A stretch of 64,000 nt of DNA from Lytechinus variegatus (Eukaryota; Echinodermata; Echinoidea; Temnopleuroida; Toxopneustidae): assembly GCF_018143015.1 (NCBI RefSeq), contig NC_054753.1, positions 29,912,292 to 29,976,291 on the forward strand, given 5' to 3'. Under the pieces are notes generated by a model. That model searched no databases. It was not told the DNA's origin and was given only the letters and a program-made list of their open reading frames with translations. The stretch's first letter is position 1. Each line of letters starts with the position of its first letter. A program made the position numbers and the translations under genes. Shown piece by piece: positions 25,096 through 38,200 of this stretch.

Positions 25096-28000
25096 TTGAT
25101 AAATTCATATTCCACAATCATCAAAGTACATTTCGTAATAAATCATGTTTACAATGAAAAAAATGCATAACACATGCAGGACTGAAACGTACAATGAAAA
25201 GAAAAAAAGTGGAGGGGCCTACTAAAAAGCAGTGCTTGTAAAATGTAGACCCCCTATTAAAACTTTATACAAGGGTAATATGACACAAATAGAGTAAAAT
25301 AATCAGCAAAATTCTATACAATTATATAGATATAAACACTGTAACACAAATGTATATACACTATATACAAAATTAAATATTGACTTTAAAATAATCAATA
25401 CTACCGTGGATAAGTATGAAGTTCACAAATATTTGATTGAATCAATAAGAATTCAGAAGAAATTTTTTGATGAGTAATTTAAATCGGTTAAGATTAGCTG
25501 CCTCTTTCATTTCTCTGTCCAGAGAATTCCAGAGTTTTGGTCCTGTGAAAAATATAGTTTTGCTAGAAAATACTGTTCTACTTTTAGGTAGGTGATAGTC
25601 GTTTGATTGTCTCGTATTATATGAATGTAAAGTATTGTTTCTCATAAATTTCTTTTGTAAGACATTAGGTACACTATTTCTATCTAGCTGATACATGAAT
25701 TGGAATAGTTGCAAGCGGTACAGGTCATTGACTTTAAGGATACGTTTCTGACGAAACAATTCATCCGTATGAGATCTAAAGGACATATTGCATATTATTC
25801 TCATTACTTTTTTCTGAAGTAGCAAGACTTTATTTAGTCTCGTTTGAGAGGCATTACCCCATGCCAGAATTCCATAATTAAGATACGGTAGGATTAATGC
25901 ACAATACAACATGGATAGCGCCTGTGCTGGAAGAACGTTTTTAAGCTTATTGATGACTCCAATATTTCGTGACACAGTTTTGCAAATATTGTTGATATGA
26001 GCATTCCACGTGAGCTTGTTATCAATAGTAAGACCTAAGAATTTTGTTGTTTGCACTTCTTTGATTTCAGTATTATCTAAAAGTATTTGATGCGGTAGAT
26101 GTTTCAATAAATGACTAAAAAGCATATAATTAGTTTTTTGCAGATTCAGTGACAGTTTGTTGGCTTTAATCCAGTTTGTTACTTTTTTAAATTCTGTATT
26201 CATAGTTCTCACAAGTACATGTGGATCATGATGTGTATAGAAAATATTGGAATCATCAGCAAAGAGAATAAATGAGAGAACATGAGATGAATTTTTCATA
26301 TCATTAACATAAAGTATAAATAACAAAGGGCCAAGAATACTACCTTGTGGAATTCCACAGGAAACTGGCCTTGTTGGAGATTCTGATTCATTTACTGTAA
26401 CAAACTGAATTCTATCAGTAAGATAACTCCTAAACCATTGTAAAGCTGTCCCTCTGATACCGTAATTTGATAGCTTATATAACAGTATTTCATGATCTAT
26501 TGTGTCAAACGCTTTTGAGAAGTCGAGGAATAATCCTACGGTATGATCAGAATTGTCAAAAGAAGTAGATATTTTATTTATTAATGTCAATATAGCATGA
26601 GTTGTATTATGTTTTTCTCTAAAACCGAATTGATTATCACATATAATACTATATTTCTTAAGGAAAGCAACTGTCCTTTTATAAATTATCCTTTCAAGAA
26701 TTTTTGAGAACGAAGTTAACAAGGATATTGGGCGATAATTACTAGTAATCAATTGGTCTCCCTTTTTGAAAATGGGTATAACTTTAGCTATTTTCATCTT
26801 CTTTGGGACCTGACCAAGCTGCAATGATAAATTAAATATATGAAGCAGAGGATCAGCAAGAGAATGTATAATGTTTTTCACAACTCTATTTGTAATACCA
26901 TCATAACCGGGTGTCTTTTCTGCTTTCAAATTAGATACAATCTCAAGTAATTCTTTTCTATTAACTGGAGTAAGAAATATTGAACTATCATTTTGTTTAT
27001 CCAAAAAGTCCTTAAAACGAATTTTCTACAGGTATAATATTTCCAGCTAACTTCGGTCCAATTTGAGAGAAATATGAATTAAATTCATTTGCTATAGAAT
27101 GAGTATCTTCAACCATATTTCCATCTACACTTAATTTATTAACAGCACTAGATTTGTTAATTTTGTTTAGAGCCCCATTTATTGTTTTCCATGTATTTTT
27201 AAGGTCGTTTTTATATGATTGTAATTTTTCTGAATAAAACCTCTTTTTTGCTATTCGGAGAGTAGTTGTTAAGGTATTCTTATAAGACGTGTATCTATTC
27301 CGTGAAATATCATTTGGATTTGATATATAAGAAACATACAGATTATTTTTCCGATTGATGGACCTTAATATCAATTTTGAAACCCATGGTAGCTTTGGAA
27401 CACGTTTATAGTCGTAATTTCGATATTTCTTCAGAGGAACACAAGAATCTAAGCAATCATTAAAATATTTCAAAAATATGTCAAACGAGTCATCGACATT
27501 CTCTTTCGAGTTATAAACGTCAGACCAATCAACAGAGCTTAAATTTTCTTGGAGGCGTTCAATATTTTTGTCACTAAAGTTGCGACAGATCCTATATTTC
27601 TTTTCCATTTTTGCGAATGATTGCATTGTTTGGATATGGGTAAAAATAAGAAAATGATCGGATATGTCTGTCGTTACAATGCCAGCTTTCGGAAGAGGAT
27701 GAGAGTTACAGAATATATTATCTATAAGCGTAGCAGAATGATCAGTAATACGGGTTGGTCTAGAAATAATCGGCAAAAAAGTAGAAGTTAACATTAATTC
27801 AAGGAAATCGTTTGTTAAAGAGTGATTACTGGTCAAGAGATTAATATTGAAATCACCAGTGATGATACAATTGTTATTTATCAATTCTCCGTTTTGCAAA
27901 AGTTCATTAGTAGCAAATAAAAAATCTTCTATACAAGAAGTTTGAGGAGGTCTGTAAATGACACCTATAAGAGTTTTCTTATCTTTTTGAATTTTTACTT

Positions 28001-31000
28001 CTACAAATAAGGATTCAATGATATCATTCATATATTCAAATTTATGTCTAATTGCATAATCAAATGAAGACGGAATATATAATGCTAATCCACCTCCAAT
28101 TTTATTTTTCCTATTGTTTATAACAATATCATAATTCGGGAGGGTGCATAAGGAATTCGGTGTTTCCGTGAACCAAGTTTCAGTAAGAGCAATGATTGGG
28201 GGATTGGCAAACTGTGTATTTTCTAATAATAATCGTAATTTCTCGAAGTTTTGGTTAGCGCTTCTTATATTCAAATGCAAAATAAAAACATCTTCTTCTC
28301 CAATCGATTTAGCATAGTCTTTGAATGAATTTTCTGTATAATATGGAGATGAGGAGAGATTGTATGCTTTATCATGAATATCGAATTCAACTTGAAGCTC
28401 ATCAAAATTACTTGTAAGAATATCGGTAGAAAATCTATCAAATAGAGTATGATGATTTGAGATAATATTGCTTTTATCCTGATGATTTAGTAATAAGAAA
28501 TCATCATTATTCAGATGATAAAATGGGAAATCACGCATATTATCCACCATTTTGAAATAGAATATATTGCCATTTTAAAACAAAATCTTTGTAAGCTGAG
28601 CATGTAAAGCATCTTTTAGATTTGATACCAACATGACCCAAATTCGAGCTGGAAAAATAATGCAGTAGTAATAGTTAACAAAATAAAGATTATCAAATAC
28701 AATTATTAACGGTCGGTGAAGAATATTTGCACACAAAAATAAGTAAAATGACCTCCATGAAATGCTTGGTATTGAAAAATTATTGAAAGGGCAGTGAAAA
28801 AATGCAAAATATACCACGGAAAATAACACAGATATTGATCGATGCGAAAATTTTTGTGACGAGAATTTCATAAGAAATGAAAAGAATACTGGAAAATGGA
28901 ATAACATGGATAGTCCTTCTACAGCTTAGAAAAGTCCTCTCTGGAATGAATGATGATGGGTTGACACTTCTCATCCTTCCTTACATAGATTCGGCCATTC
29001 TGGGTCCACAGGAACTTGTATCCGGCATCTCGGCGGGCCTTGTTGACATCTTTCATTAGTTCCTTAGTGGAAGCGATCAAGTTTTCATTGAGGTAGATCT
29101 TGCCATCGCTGTTGTATCCTAGATCCTTTGTGGAGAGGGTCTTCAGTTTCCTTCTCCCATCATACATGATGTTCCGAGCTCGTCTTGTGGTGAATCGCAC
29201 GATGATTGGGCGGGCTTTGTTATCAGCTTGGCGTTTGGAACCCAGCCGATGAACCACATCGAAGTCGGATGCTGCAAGCTCAGGGCTGATGTGTTTCGCG
29301 ATATTAAGTACGATCCTTTCAGGAACCTCGCCCTGTCGTTCTGGTACACCTGCCACCTCCAAGTTGACCCTCCTGTGGTACTGGTCAAGATCGTTAAGCT
29401 GGAAGGTCAATTCACTGAATCTCTTCTGAAGACAGATATTCTGCTCCTTTAGTTCTCTGTTCTCCTTTTCAATCTTCTCGGCCTTCAACTTCATTTCCTC
29501 AAATTTCTCGTTGAGGAACGACAGCGAGTTCACAATGCTATTTTGTCCCTCTCGTACACTGTCGATAGACTTCTCCAAGACGGTCAACTTAGCACTCAAG
29601 GAATTGGAAAGTTTCCCTAGCTCATTCTTGATCAATGATAGAAAATAGCTCTCATTTGTCTCTTCGTTATCACCAGAGTTGTTTTTCGACGACTTTTTCT
29701 TCCCTGACATCGTGACGTCACAATTACATGAAACAATCAGAATTAAGCGCACAAAGAATGGTTGCGCAAAGAGATACCAGTGATGCGTTCCATCCAGGCC
29801 AGTATGCGTTTAATGATGCGTTGCTAGGCAATGACGCGTAAATGATGCTAGTTTTAAAAGTCTATTGACACTCTCCTCTCCAAAATGATCAAAAATTCAA
29901 GTTAAAAACGTTCGATATTATCCAAATAAGTTATCCAATTGAAAAACAAGTATATCCTTGATATCCACCATCCAGTCCCCGATGCAACCATATAAAACGT
30001 TTTCACAAAATGTCAGGAAACACGGTTAAATTTGCACAAACGTCAGAGCACCTTCAAAACACGTCCGACCTCTCAAAACAAAATAATGTATCAAGAATAG
30101 CAGAGTGAGACTATAGGCGCCGCTTTTCCGACGGCGGCGGCGGCGGCGTCAACATCAAATCTTAACCTGAGGTTAAGTTTTTGAAATGACATCATAACTT
30201 GGAAAGTATATGGGCCTAGTTCATGAAACTTGGCCATAAGGTTAATCAAGTATTACTGAATATCCTAATAGAATTTCATGTCACATGACCAAGGTCAAAG
30301 GTCATTTAGGGTCAATGAACTTAGACCATGTTGGGGGAATCAACATCAAAATCTTAACCTGAGGTTAAGTTTTTGAAATGTCATCATAACTTAGAAAATA
30401 TATGGACCTAGTTCATTAAACTTGGACATAAGGTTAATCAAGTATCACCAAACATCCTGCATGAGTTTCACGTCACATGACCAAGGTCAAAGGTCATTTA
30501 GGGTCAATGAACTGTGGCCGATTTGGGGGTATCTGTTGAATTACAATCAAAACTTTAAGTTTTTGGATCTCATTCATGAAACTTGGACATAATAGTAATC
30601 AAGTATCACTGAACATCCTGTGCAAGTTTCAGGTCACATAATCAAGGTCAAAGGTCATTTAGGGTCAATGAACTTTGGCCGAATTGGGGGTATTTGTTGA
30701 ATTACCATCATAACTTTGAAAGTATGTTGGTCTAGTTCATAAAACTTGGACATAATAGTAATCAAGTATCACTGAACATCCTGTGCAAGTTTCAGGTCAC
30801 ATGACCAGGGTCAAAGGTCAATGAACTTTGGCCGAATTGGGGGTATTTGTTGAATTACCATCATAACTTTGAAAGTATGTTGGTCTAGTTCATAAAACTT
30901 GGACATAAGAGTAATCAAGTATCACTGAACATCCTGTGCACATTTAAGGTCACATGACCAGGGTCAAAGGTCAATGAACTTTGGCCATAATGGGGGTATC

Positions 31001-34000
31001 TGTTGAATTACCATCATAACTTTGCAAGTTTATTGATCTGACTTTTGACACTTGGACATAAGAGTAATCAAGTATCACTGAATATCCTGTGCAAGTTTCA
31101 GGTCACATGATCAAGGTCAAAGGTCATGTGAGATCAATGAACTTTGGCCGCATTGGGGGTATTTTTTGAATTACCATCCTATCTCTGTAAGTGTATTGGT
31201 CTAATTCATAAAACGTGGAAATAAGAGTAACCAAGTATCACTGAACATCTTGTGTGAGTTATAGTAGTTTTCAAAGTCAGCACTGCTGCTATGTTGAATC
31301 GCTTGATGCAGGTGAGACGGCCAGAGGCATTCCACTTGTTTATTTATTTTATTTATTTATTGATATATTCATATTCCACAATCATCAAAGTACATTTCGT
31401 AATCATGTTTACAATGAAAAAAATGCATAACATATGCAGGATTGAAACGTAGCAATGAAATGAAAAAAAGTGGAGGGGCCTACTAAAAAGCAGAGCTTGT
31501 AAAATGTAGACCCCCTATCAAAACTTTATACAAGGGTAATATGATACAAATAGAGTAAAATAATCAGCAAAATTCTATAAAATTATATAGATATAAACAC
31601 TGTAACACAAATGTATTTACAATATATACAAAATTAAATATTGACTTAAAAAAATATTCAATACTACCGTGGATAAGTATGAAGTTCACAAATATTAGAT
31701 TGAATCAATAAGAATTCAGGAGAAATTTTTTGATGAGTAATTTAAATCGTATAAGATTAGCTGCCTCTTTCATTTCTCTGTCCAGAGAATTCCAGAGTTT
31801 TGGTCCTGTGAAAAATACAGTTTTGCTAGAAAATACTGTTTTACTTTTAGGTAAGTGATAGTCATTTGATTGTCTCGTATTATATGAATGTAAAGTATTG
31901 TTTCTCATAAATTTCTTTTGTAGGACATTAGGTAAACTATTTCTATCTAGCTGATACATAAATTGGAATAGTTGCAAGCGGTACAGGTCATTGATTTTAA
32001 GGATACGTTTCTGACGAAACAATTCATCCGTATGAGCTCTAAAGGACATATTGCATATTATTCTCAGTACTTTTTTCTGAAGTAGCAAGACTTTATTTAG
32101 TCTCGTTTGAGAGGCATTACCCCATGCCAGAATTCCATAATTAAGATATGGTAGAATTAATGCACAATACAACATGGATAGCGCCTGTGCTGGTAGAACG
32201 TATTTAAGCTTATTGATGACTCCAATATTTCTTGACACAGTTTTGCAAGTATTGTTGATATGAGCATTCCACGTAAGCTTGTTATCAATAGTAAGACCTA
32301 AAAATTTTGTTGTTTGCACTTCTTTGATTTCAGTATTATCTAAAAGTATTTGATGCGGTAGATGTTTCAATGAATGACTAAAAAGCATATAATTAGTTTT
32401 TTGCAGATTCAGTGACAATTTGTTGGCTTTAATCCAGTTTGTTACTTTTTTAAATTCTGTATTCATAGTGCTCACAAGTACATGTGGATCATGGTGTGTA
32501 TAGAAAATATTGGAATCATCAGCAAAGAGAATAAATGAGAGAACATGAGATGAATTTTTCATATCATTAACATAAAGTATAAATAACAAGGGGCCAAGAA
32601 TACTACCTTGTGGAATTCCACAGGAAACTGGCCTTGTTGGAGATTCTGATTCATTTACTGTAACAAACTGAATTCTATCAGTAAGATAACTCCTAAACCA
32701 TTGTAAAGCTGTCCCTCTGATACCGTAATTTGATAGCTTACATAACAGTATTTCATGATCTATTGTGTCAAATGCTTTTGAGAAGTCAAGGAATAATCCT
32801 ACAGTATGATCAGAATTATCAAAAGAAGTAGATATTTTATTTATTAATGTCAATATAGCATGAGTTGTATTATGTTTTTCTCTAAAACCAAATTGATTAT
32901 CACATATAATACTATATTTCTTAAGGAAAGCAACTGTCCTTTTATAAATGATCCTTTCAAGAATTTTTGAGAACGAAGTTAACAAAGATATTGGGCGATA
33001 ATTACTAGTAATTAATTGGTCCCCCTTCTTGAAAATGGGTATAACTTTAGCTATTTTCATCTTCTTTGGGACCTGGCCAAGCTGCAATGATAAATTAAAT
33101 ATATGAAGCAGGGGATCAGCAAGAGAATGTATAATGTTTTTCAATACTTTATTTGTAATGCCATCATATCCGGGTGTCTTTCCTGCTTTCAAATTAAATA
33201 CAATCTCAAGTAATTCTTCTCTATGAACTGGAGTAAGAAATATTGAATTATCATTTTGTTTGTCCAAAAAGTCCTTAAACGAATTTTCTACAGGGATAAT
33301 ATTTCCAGCTAACTTTGGTCCAATTTGAGAGAAATATGAATTAAATTCATTTGCTATAGAATGAGTATCTTCAACCATATTTCCATCTACACATAATTTA
33401 TTAACAGCACTAGATTTGTTAATTTTGTTTAGAGCCCCATTTATTGTTTTCCATGTATTTTTAAGGTCGTTTTTATATGATTGTAATTTTTCTGAATAAA
33501 ACCTCTTTTTTGCTATTCGGAGAGTAGTTGTTAAGGTATTTTTATAAGACGTGTATCTATTCCGTGAAACATCATGTTTTTATTCGAATGATGAAATATT
33601 GGCAGTGTTTATAATATGAGGTTACCATATGGGGTATTAAGGACAATGGGCTACAAAACATGATAAATTATAGCATTAATAATGAAAGAAAGATGAGGAT
33701 AATTTGGGTATTGCTAGATTCTTGATAAATAGACCAGTTCGTAGTTACTTCAGGGACACTTTTGGTCAAATGACCTTTCGTTTCTTTCATTATGATAGGC
33801 AGATTTCAAAGCAAGATATTACGTAAGCATGTCTTACACAGCAGGATGAAGAAATCGAATGGATTAGGTGACTAGAATAGCACACCAATGAACACTTTAT
33901 GAAGGTATTTGTTGCATTCCTATTTGAATGCATATCATAGCATGTTGCACGATATACTTTGCAAACTGTGAAATACCAGTCGTTCGTGGATGCCTTGTTG

Positions 34001-35220
34001 TTTCTTGTGGATGTACATAAAAAAAACACAATTCAAAAGAATATATGCATAATAGGGGCATAATCAAGACATCAAAGTTGGTGCTTATCTCATTAGATTT
34101 TAAATCACAATGTCACTTTAGTACAAATGTCCTTCCTCTGATCATGCGCAGAAAGGAATTACGAACAGGCTTATTGCTACCTTGCATATACAAGAACCGA
34201 TCATGTGTTCGCTCATATCACGTCGGTATATCATAATCTCATTGAGCGAAGTTCAAACACAAAGTCCCTGCAAAGACGTGAAGGCCGCCATCTGCAGCTA
34301 CATAGACGCCTAATGATTCTCAATTTTTCTCGATTCTCTTTTCTGTGGGTTTGAGGGTATTGGATGATGGGATAGTTTTAAAGTCGTGACCCATTTTCAA
34401 AGACCAGGGTCCCGTAACACAAATGTTAGCGATTGATCGTACGCTTGATTTACACGACTGATTGTACATTGTAGTCAATGGAATCAATCGTAGGAAAAAT
34501 GTTCTACGATCACTGCAAAGCTTTGTGTTACGGGCCCCAGAAAGTGATGGAATGACGCAAAAATATCAAGATCAGGGCCCCGTCTTACAAAGAGTTACGG
34601 TTGATCCAATCGATCGTAACGCTATGGAAATCCATCGGTGTCATAATTTTTTATACAGGAAAATTTACAAAATGTCCCTTGCAAACAAAAGAAAACACAC
34701 CAAATGGTCAAGAAATCAATGACTTTATGGATATTCATTCATATCTAAAAATTTTTTTTGAACAAACATGCATTTCATATGCTGACTTTGCTGGCTTTTC
34801 ATAATACGAAGCCCAGATTTCATTTCTACAAAGCTTAGAAAAAAATCGGGAACAAGGACGCCTATAACTGTATCTACAATGTAGGTGGAGGTTTCAGCTA
34901 TGTGTGTAATCTATCGCTAATACGTAAGCGATGCGTTCGGTCTGGAAGACTACGAATAGTAACAACCGCAAAGCTTTATAGCTTTCCTTTAGACTAAAGT
35001 CTGTGGGGGAAATGGTGAATCAAAGAGATAAAGGAACAATTTTATAAATCTACCTACCATTGTCGTCATCATCATCATCATCGTCGTCATCATCATCATC
35101 ATCATCATGCTCATCGTCATCATCATCTTTATCATCATTGTCTTCATCATCGCCATCGCCATCATCATCATCATCTTCATCATCATCATCATCATCATCA
35201 TCATTATCATCATCATCGTC

Positions 35221-35253
<33 letters not shown>

Positions 35254-38200
35254 CTCATCGTCATCATCATCATTATCATCATTGTCTTCATCATCGCCAT
35301 CAAAATCATCATCATCATCATCATCATCTTCATCATCATCATCCTCATCATCATCATCATCATCACCAACACCATCAATTTCGGAGGAAGTTTTGGAATT
35401 CTACAGCTAATTGATACTATAATTCGTCATGGTTTTTACTTGTGTGTGTGTGTGGGGGGGGGGGTCAGGGGAACGACGTTGGGATGGGTATGTTTCCACT
35501 GTGCGCCGTTTTGCCCGTAGGACATTCAATTGACATCAACCTGACAGTAAAATGGACCCTAGAAGATTAGAAAACGCGTTTCGTTACCCGCAATAGATAC
35601 ATATTTTTGTAAAAGATAATAAAGAACTTCGAACGGTGATTGAGGAAAGCAAGCAAGGTGGCATGATTTATCTCGAGGCACTAATTCTTCCACTGACTCT
35701 CATGCGGCACCTCCTCACGTATGATTGACATTTAAGAACGAAAAGAACAATTATTATCCAAACACTGCTGAATATTTATGAAATCATTCGTATGTGTCTA
35801 GAGACATTCTGTAAATGGATTGCGAGGCTTGTTGAGAAGTCATAACGAATTCGTCGTGCGTCCAGTGATCTAGATTTGTGGGAAAATTAGAAATAGTCCT
35901 GCATGCATTATAGCAGGTTACTGGCGAAAGCACAAAGCAAAAATAACTTAAAGTCTTCCATGAAATTTTATGTTAAAGTAAACTTATAGATGCAGTCTAG
36001 ATTCTACTATTTTTTTTTTCAAGAGACTTATCTTCTTTTTTATTTGTATGTTCTCATTTACATCATCACTGTACATTCAACAACAAAAAAAGCATGATAA
36101 TAAAATCAACATAAAAAATGACAACATTATATGAATATAGCAAGAAAGAATTTTAGATACATGTACAATAATAAACAAACAAGATGCCTAAATTGACTTT
36201 TCAATTTTTGCAATTTTTCCAAAATATACTTTTTTTATATTTGCTCTCTATTTTATTTCTTCTAAGAATATTTCAAATATTTCTTTAAAATTTGATTTTT
36301 TTGAAAAATTGTATAAGTAGCTAAATCAATTAATACATTAAAGATTCTACTATACTTATTGCAAGAACAATATCAAATTTCATAGAAGTTGCTTCCCCCA
36401 CCTTAATTACCGAGCCCAATTAGCTATTTTATATCTTTATCTTTATTTTGATCTCGGTTAGTCATCATACAACATAATATTGAAAAAATAGGCATTTTAA
36501 ATCATGTAAATTGAATGACAAATTAGGGGATCGGGAACTGGGGAGAACTGGTTGGTGAATGAAAAAGGGGGCCGAAATTACATACCCTGTACTTCCCCCC
36601 ATTGTACATGACCACACCTGGGCCTAAATCTACATGTACAATGAACTCTCTTTAAAAAAAGATAAGGATAGCATTACCAAGATCCTACATATCATGTAAT
36701 GTGCTTCGAAGACTGATGTAATCATAGATTCTCCGTATCTGCCATTTTTTAATTGGATCATGATTCTTTAATTCTATCTTTTTTTACTCATTGAAATGTA
36801 GCAACTTTCAATCGAGACAATCATTTTAAAAGATCTTCTTATATCATGGTATTATCGCTTGACCGATCTTCTAATAAATATGCAGTATTAAAATATTCCT
36901 ATATTTCAACTTAAAATTGAGCTTTTTTTGTAGCTGTCTATTTTAAAGTTCAAACTCTTATAAATTGTATATACCTCGTTTGATATAATGAAATCAACCG
37001 TGCAATAATTATGCTTACCGATATGAGGCTATTATCTGTAAATTATGTTTTTCCATGTGGTTTCGCCCTGTACAAAGTTGGAAAGTATACATTTGTCTCC
37101 TGAGATTATAATTATGCGAGATGTAACATGCATTTCTATTGTTGAATTTCAAGACGAGGCAAAGTGGGTTGGGGGGGGGGGGGGTGGGAGGTGACGCTAA
37201 TTAAGCGGCAAGTATGAATTATTATTATTAATTTAATCACTTCGTTAATTCAGACTTGAATCATTTATTCATCCATACCCTGCCATGCTCTGCAGGAGGT
37301 ATGAAGTCAAACATTCAGAGAGATATATCTGACATAGCACTGTGGACTTTGATACTTTTCAATGGCAGTCCCATTATCAATAAATTTTACTCAAGAACTC
37401 GCTCACAGAAATCAACCTTAAATATACAAAATCAATAGGCTTCTTCGCATAGGAAATTTGTCAGCATCTTTCCGGATGTCAACAACTATGCATCCTAGCC
37501 CTGAAAAAACACCGATATCAGATATGATGCTTTCAGATAAATATAATCCATTTATTTCCTCGTTTATTGTACAGGATCACCTTGGCCTTAATCTTCAGTC
37601 AATGTTCGAATACAAATCTTTCTTTCAAATCAGGATCTTTACCGCGCCAGGATTTGCAGATTTTGCGGAGGTATCTTTTACAGCACTACTTCTGAACACG
37701 ATCTGGCAATGGCGCTTTTTATACAGAAGAAAGAAAGGAAGTGAGCGCGATTTATTCCAATTATTGTCTGAGTGGGTAAATAAGTCAGACACTGGCCTTT
37801 TAGTGGCTTTTTGGCGTTTGTGATGTATGCGTCCAGCGAAGATGTCGAGGACATGTTGGGAAAAGGGATGCAATTTTGATTCATACTGAATGATATTTTC
37901 TGTATATTATATACGCCTACGTGATCTTTGATTCTATGAAGAAAGGAGGATGGGGGGGGGGGGGTGGGGTGGAATAAGTAAGGGAGGGATAGACAGAGAT
38001 AAAGAAGGTCTGGGAGGGAAGGAAGGGGTGAAGAAAGAGAGAGTAGGGGAGGGGAGGGACCCGGGGAGGGACAGAGATGGAAAGAGGGGAGGAGTAGAGG
38101 AGGAATGAAGAGAGAGATAGAGACAGAGACAGAAATAGAGAGGGGGAGGGGACGGGTGGGGCAGGGATTCAATGGACATGGTGATTATGCGAAGGGTGAC

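Larger units (their letters stand above)
25063..30110 (-). mobile_element. Near-full-length two-ORF APE-type non-LTR retrotransposon (copy A)
   Basis: On the minus strand it has a 5' region, ORF1 (29,710-28,919), a 368-base gap, ORF2 with endonuclease and RT (28,550-25,442), a 3' UTR and a short-unit (AAAT)n tail at 25,063-25,096. The layout and the conserved RT words place it in the CR1/L2/Jockey-like group. The exact clade is not decidable by eye. The 5' boundary (about 30,110) is where an unrelated tandem repeat begins and is approximate. ORF2 carries one frameshift, so this copy is probably not autonomous. Confidence 0.88.

Noticed and set aside
35052..35410. Poly-Ser, poly-Ile and poly-Met ORFs
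   Set aside because: Artefacts of the CAT microsatellite in all frames.
36010..36420. Possible further RT relic in AT-rich DNA
   Set aside because: I translated the minus strand by eye and found frequent stops and no RT words.
37458..37823. 121-codon plus-strand ORF
   Set aside because: No recognisable domain, similar-length ORFs on the other strand, and no splice or promoter context.
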